Origin: Burkholderia multivorans ATCC BAA-247
GTDB taxonomy: Bacteria; Pseudomonadota; Gammaproteobacteria; Burkholderiales; Burkholderiaceae
DNA: 64,000 bases
Reading direction: 5' to 3'
NCBI RefSeq assembly: GCF_000959525.1
Contig: NZ_CP009832.1
Span: 620,001 to 684,000, forward strand
The notes beneath the pieces were generated by a model that did no database searches, was not told the DNA's origin, and was given only the letters and a program-made list of their open reading frames with translations. The translations under genes and the position numbers were made by a program. Numbering within the stretch: position 1 is the stretch's first letter; each line of letters starts with the position of its first letter. Positions 57,647-64,000 of the stretch are shown piece by piece.

Positions 57647-58549
57647 CTAATGGCTTTCCCGCCGCGTTCCGGCGAGGCAGACCCAACCTTCGTGTTCGCG
57701 CCAGACCGAGATGTCGACGTAACGCGCATACACGGCCGCGACTTCGTCGGCCTGACGCGCGAGCACGCCCGACAGCGCGATGCGCCCGCCCGGTTTCACT
57801 TTCGAAGCGAGCATCGACGCCATCAGCTTCAGCGGATTCGACAGGATGTTCGCGACGACGATGTCGAACTCGCCGGCCGGGCACGCGTCCGGCAGCCCGT
57901 ACGTGACTTCCGCGCGGTTGCGTTCGCTGTTCTGACGCGCCGATTCGACGGCTTGCGGATCGATGTCGATGCCGACGACGGGGTTCGCCCCGCATTTCTT
58001 CGCGAGGATCGCGAGGATGCCCGAGCCGCAGCCATAATCGAGCACCGACTGGCCCGGCTGCACCGACTGCTCGAGCCATTCCATGCACAGGCGCGTGGTC
58101 GGGTGACTGCCCGTGCCGAACGCGAGGCCCGGATCGAGCTCGAGCACGAGCGCGTCGGGATCGGGTGCGTCGTGCCACGACGGCACGACCCAGATCCGTT
58201 CGCCGATCGGGATCGGCTCGAACTGCGACTGCGTAAGCCGCACCCAGTCCTGTTCCTCGACTTCGCGCACGTCGAACTTCGGCGTGGCGTCGAGGCCGAT
58301 CTCGTTCGCGGCGGCCGCGAGCAGCACGGCCGGCTCGTGGTCGGGCGACAGCAGCGCGATCACGCGCGAGTGCTGCCACGCGGTGCGCTCCGGCACGAGG
58401 CCCGGCTCGCCGAAGAGCGGCTGTTCGTCGGGCGTGTCGGCATCGGCATCTTCGACCGATACCGACAGCGCGCCGAGTTCGAGCAGCGCGTCGGACAGCG
58501 CCTCCGCGTGCTCGCGGGCCAGTTCGACGACGAGTTCGCGATAGCTCAT
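57647..58549 (-). CDS. prmA: Ribosomal protein L11 methyltransferase
   Basis: This 300-aa SAM enzyme methylates ribosomal protein L11. The N-terminal substrate domain ([20 protein letters not shown]) leads to the SAM motif [15 protein letters not shown] near residue 165, and VANILSNPL near 230 is the catalytic N-P-L stretch. [13 protein letters not shown] near 140 is also a family signature. The frame continues upstream into accC, but the ATG at 58549 is the start, two bases after accC ends. Confidence 0.95.
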   Translation of the reverse strand: MSYRELVVELAREHAEALSDALLELGALSVSVEDADADTPDEQPLFGEPGLVPERTAWQHSRVIALLSPDHEPAVLLAAAANEIGLDATPKFDVREVEEQDWVRLTQSQFEPIPIGERIWVVPSWHDAPDPDALVLELDPGLAFGTGSHPTTRLCMEWLEQSVQPGQSVLDYGCGSGILAILAKKCGANPVVGIDIDPQAVESARQNSERNRAEVTYGLPDACPAGEFDIVVANILSNPLKLMASMLASKVKPGGRIALSGVLARQADEVAAVYARYVDISVWREHEGWVCLAGTRRESH

Positions 58550-58551
58550 GC

Positions 58552-59919
58552 TTACGCTTCTTCCGGTGCGACGGCCTGCTTCTGCGCGAGCCGGTTTTCG
58601 AGGTAGTGGATGCTCGTGCCGCCTTCGACGAACTTGGAGTCGATCATCAGTTCGCGGTGCAGCGGGATGTTCGTCTGGATGCCTTCGACGACCATCTCCG
58701 ACAGCGCGATGCGCATGCGGCGGATCGCCTGCTCGCGCGTCGCGCCGTAGGTGATCAGCTTGCCGATCATCGAATCGTAGTTCGGCGGCACGAAATAGCC
58801 ATTGTAGGCGTGCGAATCGACGCGCACACCGGGGCCGCCCGGCGTATGCCACGACGTGATCCGGCCCGGCGACGGCGTGAACTTGAACGGATCTTCGGCG
58901 TTGATCCGGCATTCGATCGCGTGGCCGCGGAACTGGATGTCGCGCTGGCGCAGCGTCAGCTTCTCGCCAGCCGCGATGCGGATCTGCTCCTGCACGATGT
59001 CGACGCCGGTGATCATTTCCGAGACCGGGTGCTCGACCTGCACGCGCGTGTTCATTTCGATGAAGTAGAACTCGCCGTTTTCGTACAGGAATTCGAACGT
59101 GCCGGCGCCGAGGTAGCCCATCTTCTTGCACGCGTCCGCGCAGCGATCGCCGATGCGGTCGATCAGACGGCGCGGAATGCCGGGCGCCGGCGCTTCCTCG
59201 ATCACCTTCTGGTGGCGGCGCTGCATCGAGCAGTCGCGCTCGCCGAGCCAGATCGCGTTCTTGTGCGCGTCCGACAGCACCTGGATCTCGATGTGGCGCG
59301 GGTTCTCGAGGAACTTCTCCATGTAGACCTGCGGGTTGCCGAACGCACGGCCGGCTTCCTCGCGGGTCATGTTCACCGCGTTGACGAGCGCAGCTTCGGT
59401 GTGCACGACACGCATCCCGCGACCGCCGCCGCCGCCTGCGGCCTTGATGATCACCGGATAGCCGATCGCGCGCGCAATCTTCACGATCTCCTTCGGATCG
59501 TCCGGCAACGCGCCTTCCGAGCCCGGCACGCACGGCACGCCGGTCTTGATCATGGTCTGTTTCGCGGTGACCTTGTCGCCCATCAGGCGGATCGTTTCCG
59601 GACGCGGGCCGATGAACGTGAAGCCCGACTGTTCGACGCGTTCCGCGAAGTCGGCGTTCTCGGACAGGAAGCCGTAGCCGGGGTGGATCGCTTCGGCGTC
59701 GGTGACTTCCGCGGCGCTGATCAGCGCCGGCATGTTCAGGTAGCTCAGGTTCGACGGGGCCGGGCCGATACAGACGGCCTCGTCCGCGAGGCGCACGTAC
59801 TTGGCTTCCTTGTCGGCTTCCGAGTAGACGACCACCGTCTTGACGCCCAGCTCGCGGCACGCGCGCTGAATGCGCAGCGCGATTTCACCGCGGTTGGCAA
59901 TGAGGATTTTTTCAAACAT
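58552..59919 (-). CDS. accC: Acetyl-CoA carboxylase biotin carboxylase subunit
   Basis: This 455-aa ATP-grasp enzyme carboxylates the biotin on AccB in the first step of fatty acid synthesis. It opens with [16 protein letters not shown], has the glycine loop [14 protein letters not shown] near residue 160, the [20 protein letters not shown] active-site segment near 275, and [12 protein letters not shown]. It follows accB on the minus strand after 84 bases and is followed directly by prmA. Confidence 0.97.
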   Translation of the reverse strand: MFEKILIANRGEIALRIQRACRELGVKTVVVYSEADKEAKYVRLADEAVCIGPAPSNLSYLNMPALISAAEVTDAEAIHPGYGFLSENADFAERVEQSGFTFIGPRPETIRLMGDKVTAKQTMIKTGVPCVPGSEGALPDDPKEIVKIARAIGYPVIIKAAGGGGGRGMRVVHTEAALVNAVNMTREEAGRAFGNPQVYMEKFLENPRHIEIQVLSDAHKNAIWLGERDCSMQRRHQKVIEEAPAPGIPRRLIDRIGDRCADACKKMGYLGAGTFEFLYENGEFYFIEMNTRVQVEHPVSEMITGVDIVQEQIRIAAGEKLTLRQRDIQFRGHAIECRINAEDPFKFTPSPGRITSWHTPGGPGVRVDSHAYNGYFVPPNYDSMIGKLITYGATREQAIRRMRIALSEMVVEGIQTNIPLHRELMIDSKFVEGGTSIHYLENRLAQKQAVAPEEA

Positions 59920-60003
59920 AGCGAGTATTCGTCTCTTCGAGGGGCGCGCGAACGGCGCCTGGAGAGCATCGGCGGCGCGCGGCCGGATGGCCGCGCGGCG
60001 GGC

Positions 60004-60486
60004 TTAGCCGATCACGAAAAGCGGCTGGCCGTATTCGACGGCCTGGCCGTTCTCGACGAGGATTTCCTTGATCACGCCGGCCTTGTCCGACTCGATCTCG
60101 TTGAGCAGCTTCATCGCTTCGATGATGCAGAGCGTCTGGCCTTCCTTGACCGAGTCGCCGACCTGCACGAACGGGTCCGCGCCCGGCGACGGCGCGCGGT
60201 AGAACGTGCCGACCATCGGCGAGGTCACGACGTGACCCTGCGGAGCGGCCGGTGCCGGTGCAGCTGCCGCGGCGGCTGCAGGCGCTGCGGCCGACGCTTC
60301 GGCCGACGTCGGCGCGGCCGATGCGGCGACGCTGACCTGCGGGGCAAACCCGCCCGTCGGCTGCACGTAAACCGGCGGCGCGTTCTTGACGATACGCACC
60401 TTGCCTTCGCCTTCCGTCACTTCGAGCTCGGAGATGCCCGATTCGGAGACGAGGTCGATCAGAGTTTTCAGCTTACGAAGATCCAT
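60004..60486 (-). CDS. accB: Biotin carboxyl carrier protein
   Basis: This 160-aa protein carries biotin between AccC and AccAD. The N-terminal part ([20 protein letters not shown]) is followed by an Ala/Pro-rich linker (about 60-85). The biotinyl domain has the thumb and the EAMK motif, with the modified lysine at about K126. I start at the ATG at 60486; an in-frame ATG 18 bases upstream (60504) is less likely. It lies between aroQ and accC. Confidence 0.96.
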   Translation of the reverse strand: MDLRKLKTLIDLVSESGISELEVTEGEGKVRIVKNAPPVYVQPTGGFAPQVSVAASAAPTSAEASAAAPAAAAAAAPAPAAPQGHVVTSPMVGTFYRAPSPGADPFVQVGDSVKEGQTLCIIEAMKLLNEIESDKAGVIKEILVENGQAVEYGQPLFVIG

Positions 60487-60551
60487 CGGGAATTCCCCTT
60501 TCAATACGTGAAAGCGCCGGTTGAGCCCGGCGCTGAATCCAGATCGCGGAA

Positions 60552-61004
60552 TCAGCCGCGCGACGCGCCTTGCAGCTTGTCCAGCGCGTACTCGAGCGCG
60601 TACAGATAGCCTTTCCAGCCCAGCCCGCAGATCACGCCTTCGGCCTGGTCGGAAAAGTAGGAGTGGTGCCTGAACGCTTCGCGGCGATGCACGTTCGACA
60701 GATGTACCTCGACGAACGGAATGCCGACGCCGGCGAGCGCATCCCGGATCGCGACGCTCGTGTGCGTATACGCCGCCGGGTTGATCAGGATGAAATCGGT
60801 CTGTTCCTCCCGCGCGGCCTGGATGCGGTCGACGAGCGCGCCTTCGTGGTTGCTCTGGAACGACGACAGTTCGGCTCCCGCTTCCTGCGCACGCGCGGCC
60901 AGCGCCTGATCGATCTGCGCCAGCGTGACGCGGCCGTACACCTCCGGTTCCCGGGTGCCGAGAAGGTTCAGGTTAGGGCCGTGCAGCACCAGCAATCGTG
61001 TCAT
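60552..61004 (-). CDS. aroQ: 3-dehydroquinate dehydratase, type II
   Basis: This 150-aa dodecameric enzyme dehydrates 3-dehydroquinate in the shikimate pathway. Family motifs are [20 protein letters not shown] with the catalytic Tyr, the [17 protein letters not shown] segment near 75, and [20 protein letters not shown] near 98. It is the first gene of an aroQ-accB-accC-prmA run on the minus strand, a common beta-proteobacterial order. Confidence 0.96.
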   Translation of the reverse strand: MTRLLVLHGPNLNLLGTREPEVYGRVTLAQIDQALAARAQEAGAELSSFQSNHEGALVDRIQAAREEQTDFILINPAAYTHTSVAIRDALAGVGIPFVEVHLSNVHRREAFRHHSYFSDQAEGVICGLGWKGYLYALEYALDKLQGASRG

Positions 61005-61034
61005 GGTCGCTTCTAATTCTGCGGAATTGCGCGC

Positions 61035-61064
61035 ACTTTAGCGCTATTTAGAGAAATTTGTCTA
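61035..61064 (-). promoter_or_regulatory. Candidate promoter of aroQ-accBC
   Basis: On the minus strand TAGACA (61064-61059) precedes TAAAGT (61040-61035) with an 18-base spacer, about 30 bases before the aroQ ATG. Confidence 0.5.
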
Positions 61065-61198
61065 GTTTTGCCGAACGGCCGCGCGCGCCGGCCCTGTAAT
61101 AATTACCGGCATCAATGCAAAGTGTCGGCGAATTCGCGCGAAACTGCCGCGATCGATGTGCGAACCGCAGTCAACTTGCACATCGCGATTCGGACGCG

Positions 61199-61747
61199 TC
61201 ACAACGCGTCGAGCGTCTTTTTCAGCTCCGCAGGTTGGATTTGTCCCAATTTTGTCTCGCGGATCTTGCCCGTGGCGTCGATGACGACCGTAAAAGGTAG
61301 AGCGCCGGCCGTGTTCCCGAAATTACGGGCCAGATCTGCGCCCGCATAGCCGCTGACGAACACCGGGTAGTCGACCTTCACCTTCTGCAGGAAGTTCTTC
61401 ACGTTCTGCTCGGAATCGACGCCGATCCCGACGAAACGGATGCCCTTCTGCCCATATTGATGCGACAGCGCGACGAGCTCGGGCATCTCCTCGACGCACG
61501 GGCCGCACCACGAGGCCCAGAAATTCACGACGACCTTCTGGCCCTTGAAGGCCGCGAGCGTCGCGGGCTTGCCGTCGACGCCCGTGAGCGATGCGGCCCA
61601 CAGCTGCTCGACCGGATTGCCCTGCGCGGCCGCGGCGACGGCGACGCCGTCGTCGGTGCTGCCGTGGAACCAGCGGCCGGCGGCGATCCCGCCGGCGACG
61701 GCGGCGGCCGCGACCACTGCGAGCGCCAGCATGCGTTTCATCATCAT
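61199..61747 (-). CDS. TlpA-type thiol-disulfide oxidoreductase
   Basis: This 182-aa thioredoxin-fold protein has an N-terminal signal anchor (MLALAVVAAAAVAGGIAAGRW) and a WCGPC active site in VNFWASWCGPCVEEMPEL near residue 80. It ends in the usual cis-Pro region GALPFTVVIDATGK. It probably acts in the periplasm, perhaps reducing apocytochrome or other cysteines; the substrate is unknown. Three ATG codons stand in a row, so the start is uncertain by two residues. It follows the unnamed gene after 7 bases. Confidence 0.88.
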   Translation of the reverse strand: MMMKRMLALAVVAAAAVAGGIAAGRWFHGSTDDGVAVAAAAQGNPVEQLWAASLTGVDGKPATLAAFKGQKVVVNFWASWCGPCVEEMPELVALSHQYGQKGIRFVGIGVDSEQNVKNFLQKVKVDYPVFVSGYAGADLARNFGNTAGALPFTVVIDATGKIRETKLGQIQPAELKKTLDAL

Positions 61748-61754
61748 CGTTCAA

Positions 61755-62399
61755 TCATTCCGGTTCGGAAGGCGCGGTTCCCGCGCCGACGAGCGCGCGC
61801 AGCGCGGCGGCGTCCGCGCGCGCGACACGGCCGCGCGCGTCGGCCTTGACCGCGCCGCGCAGGTCGTCGCTCGCGTAGAGCGCGACGTGGATGCCGATCG
61901 CGTCCATGTCGCGCCGCGGGCGCCACAGGAAGCTCAGCGTCTCGACGTCGCCGCGGCCCGCGAAATGCCGCGTCTCGGAGACGTCGTACTGCACGTTCTG
62001 ATTCAGCAGGTAGATCGCGACGTCCTTCGGGTTGTCGGTGAAGGTCTGCAAATGAATGTCCGAATGTGCGTTCGCGGTGCCGTTCAGCACCGCGCCCGTC
62101 ACGTACGGATTGAATTCGGCGAGCCGGCGCATCCAGTCGAGCGCGATTTCGCGCAGGCGCCGCAGCTCGTCCGGCTGCGTATCGCTCTGGAACAGCGCCA
62201 GGTATTCGCGCAGTTCTTCCTCGATCAGGTCGTTATCGGGCAGCCATTCGCCAGCCACGCGCGTGTCGCCGAGCAGCTGGCGCGCGGCCTTGCGTTTGGC
62301 GCCGGCATAGTCGAGACCGTCCTCCGCGATCAGGCGCGCGGCGGACTGGGCGATTTCCTCGCGGACGCGCCGCGGATCGACAAGGGGTTTGCGAGACAT
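61755..62399 (-). CDS. Conserved protein of unknown function, nucleotidyltransferase-like motif
   Basis: I do not recognise this 214-aa protein with certainty. The N-terminal part is helical and basic (AARLIAEDGLDYAGAKRKAA). The middle has VTGAVLNGTANAHSDIHL, which resembles the G-x-S-D-h-D core of nucleotidyltransferases though its second acid is replaced by His. A hydrophobic FLWRPRRDMDAIGIHVALYA stretch follows. It is conserved beside mpl in beta-proteobacteria and is divergent from mpl, in front of tlpA. No signal peptide or membrane segment is visible. Confidence 0.6.
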   Translation of the reverse strand: MSRKPLVDPRRVREEIAQSAARLIAEDGLDYAGAKRKAARQLLGDTRVAGEWLPDNDLIEEELREYLALFQSDTQPDELRRLREIALDWMRRLAEFNPYVTGAVLNGTANAHSDIHLQTFTDNPKDVAIYLLNQNVQYDVSETRHFAGRGDVETLSFLWRPRRDMDAIGIHVALYASDDLRGAVKADARGRVARADAAALRALVGAGTAPSEPE

Positions 62400-62627
62400 G
62401 ATCCGGCAATCATACTCGATCGCCGCGGCGCCCGACCGCGCTGCGGCCGCACGCCGCCCGGCGCGTGCCGCGGTGTGCGCCGGCGCCCGGTGCGCACGGG
62501 GCGTCAGTTACAATGACGCTCTTTGCGTCGCCTCGGCACGCGCGCGGCCGGCCACGCGGCCCGTGCGGCGCGACGCAGACCATCCTTTCCGAATCGACGG
62601 CGCCAGGCGGCGCGAAAGCATTCATCT

Positions 62628-64000
62628 ATGCACATCCACATTCTCGGCATCTGCGGCACCTTCATGGGCGGTCTCGCCGTACTCGCGCGCGCGGCGGGGC
62701 ATACGGTGACGGGTTGCGACGCGGGCGTCTATCCGCCGATGAGCACGCAGCTCGAGGCGCAGGGCATCACGCTGATCGAGGGCTACGGCGCCGACCAGAT
62801 CGACCTGAAGCCGGATCTCTTCGTGATCGGCAACGTCGTCACGCGCGGCAATCCGCTGATGGAGGCGATCCTCGACCGCGGGCTGCCGTACGTGTCAGGC
62901 CCGCAATGGCTCGGCGAGCACGTGCTCGCCGGCAAGTGGGTGCTCGCGGTCGCGGGCACGCACGGCAAGACCACGACGTCGTCGATGCTCGCGTGGCTGC
63001 TCGAGGACGCCGGGCTCGCCCCCGGTTTCCTGATCGGCGGCGTGCCGTTGAACTTCGGCGTGTCGGCGCGGCTTACCGATTCGAGCTTCTTCGTGATCGA
63101 GGCCGACGAATACGACACCGCATTCTTCGACAAGCGCTCGAAGTTCGTCCACTACCGGCCGCGCACCGCGGTGCTGAACAATCTCGAATTCGATCACGCC
63201 GACATCTTCCCCGATCTCGCCGCGATCGAGACGCAATTCCATCATCTCGTGCGCACCGTGCCGGGCGTCGGCCGGATCGTCACGAACGGCCGCTCGGATG
63301 CGCTCGAGCGCGTGCTCGCGCGCGGCTGCTGGAGCGAAGTCGAGCGCTTCGGCGTCGATGGCGGCTGGCAGGCGCTGCCGGCCGAGGACGGCGTGCCGGT
63401 CGACGAGCGCTTCGCGGTCTATTCGCATGCCGAGCGTGTCGGCGAAGTCGCATGGCAGGTGCAGGGCGAGCACAACCGCATGAACGCGCTCGCGGCGATC
63501 GCCGCCGCGCGCCACGTCGGGGTGCCGCCGGCCCAGGCCGCCGCGTCGCTCGCGTCGTTTCGCAACGTGAAGCGCCGCATGGAGGTGCGCGGCAGCGTCG
63601 ACGGCGTGACCGTCTACGACGACTTCGCGCACCATCCGACCGCGATCGAAACCACGATCGCCGGGCTTCGCGCACGCATCGGCCGTCAAAACAGCCGCAT
63701 TCTCGCGGTGCTCGAGCCACGCTCGAACACGATGAAGCTCGGCGTGATGAAGGCGCAGCTGCCGGCGAGCCTCGCCGATGCCGATCTCGTGTTCGGCTAC
63801 GGCGCGCCGAGCGGCCGCGACGCGCTCGGCTGGAATCTCGGCGACGCGCTTTCGCCGCTCGGCGACAAGGCGCGCGCGTTCGACGATCTCCATCTGCTCG
63901 TGAAGGCCGTCGCGGAAGCGGCGCGTCCCGGCGACCACGTGCTCGTGATGAGCAACGGCGGCTTCGGCGGCGTGCATCAGAAGCTGCTCGACGCGCTCGG
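62628..64000 (+). CDS. mpl: Murein tripeptide ligase Mpl, 3' end beyond window
   Basis: Mpl joins recycled L-Ala-D-Glu-meso-DAP to UDP-MurNAc, by-passing MurC-E. The first 457 codons are present. They open with HILGICGTFMGGLAVLARAAG, show the P-loop [11 protein letters not shown] near residue 109, EADEYDTAFFDKRSKF near 165, and DDFAHHPTAIE near 330. Family length suggests only a few residues are missing. MurC in this window is the related de novo enzyme. A TACAAT at 62509-62514 is a possible -10 box, with no clear -35. Confidence 0.94.
   Translation, partial: MHIHILGICGTFMGGLAVLARAAGHTVTGCDAGVYPPMSTQLEAQGITLIEGYGADQIDLKPDLFVIGNVVTRGNPLMEAILDRGLPYVSGPQWLGEHVLAGKWVLAVAGTHGKTTTSSMLAWLLEDAGLAPGFLIGGVPLNFGVSARLTDSSFFVIEADEYDTAFFDKRSKFVHYRPRTAVLNNLEFDHADIFPDLAAIETQFHHLVRTVPGVGRIVTNGRSDALERVLARGCWSEVERFGVDGGWQALPAEDGVPVDERFAVYSHAERVGEVAWQVQGEHNRMNALAAIAAARHVGVPPAQAAASLASFRNVKRRMEVRGSVDGVTVYDDFAHHPTAIETTIAGLRARIGRQNSRILAVLEPRSNTMKLGVMKAQLPASLADADLVFGYGAPSGRDALGWNLGDALSPLGDKARAFDDLHLLVKAVAEAARPGDHVLVMSNGGFGGVHQKLLDAL

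Overview
This window looks like core chromosome from a Burkholderia sensu stricto (beta-proteobacterium), most likely chromosome 1 of a B. cepacia-complex member. The evidence is the very GC-rich coding bias, a complete beta-proteobacterial dcw cluster, the lpxC-dciA-secA-argJ order, the pilB-pilC-pilD-coaE-zapD-yacG block, the rplU-rpmA-obgE-proB block, the ribonucleotide reductase pair followed by a lysine/alanine histone H1-like gene, and the neighbouring accBC operon. I cannot name the species from sequence alone.

Layout. 1-1.1 kb: 5' end of a porin gene (minus) and coq7. 1.3-18.8 kb: the division and cell-wall cluster mraZ-rsmH-ftsL-ftsI-murE-murF-mraY-murD-ftsW-murG-murC-ddl-ftsQ-ftsA-ftsZ, nearly all genes touching or overlapping by four bases. 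A promoter in front of it is overlaid by four 10-bp-phased MraZ-type repeats. 19-27 kb: peroxiredoxin, lpxC, dciA (minus), secA, argJ, a DUF815 ATPase and mutT. 27-35 kb (minus): yacG, zapD, coaE, pilD, pilC, pilB, a CorC-type CBS protein, tRNA-Pro(CGG) and ispB. 35-38.4 kb: rplU-rpmA, obgE and proB. 38.47-39.89 kb: an intact IS4-family insertion sequence with a 12-bp target duplication. 40-46 kb: a CNP1-like lipoprotein, rppH, proS, a MarC protein, hpt and ffh. 46-47.8 kb: a YpjD-type membrane protein, a PP0621-type protein and ampD. 48-54 kb: nrdA, nrdB and the histone H1-like gene. 54-61 kb (minus): a glycine-zipper lipoprotein, a PfkB kinase, tpx, a DUF3426 protein, prmA, accC, accB and aroQ. 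61.2-64 kb: tlpA, an unnamed conserved gene, and mpl running off the end.

Most of the window is about growth. It makes peptidoglycan precursors and builds the divisome (dcw, zapD), recycles peptidoglycan (ampD, mpl), and starts lipid A and fatty acid synthesis (lpxC, accBC). It also supplies protein export (secA, ffh), deoxynucleotides (nrdAB) and ribosome parts (rplU, rpmA, obgE, prmA).

I found no phage, CRISPR array, defence island or clearly new multi-gene system. The interesting material is regulatory or mobile: the IS sits in a split bidirectional terminator and carries its own hairpin terminator; two NrdR-type boxes lie over the nrdA promoter; an intrinsic terminator directly precedes proS; the spacers around nrdB are strongly structured; and one conserved gene has a nucleotidyltransferase-like motif. 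Positions of promoters and hairpins were read by eye and no database search was run.
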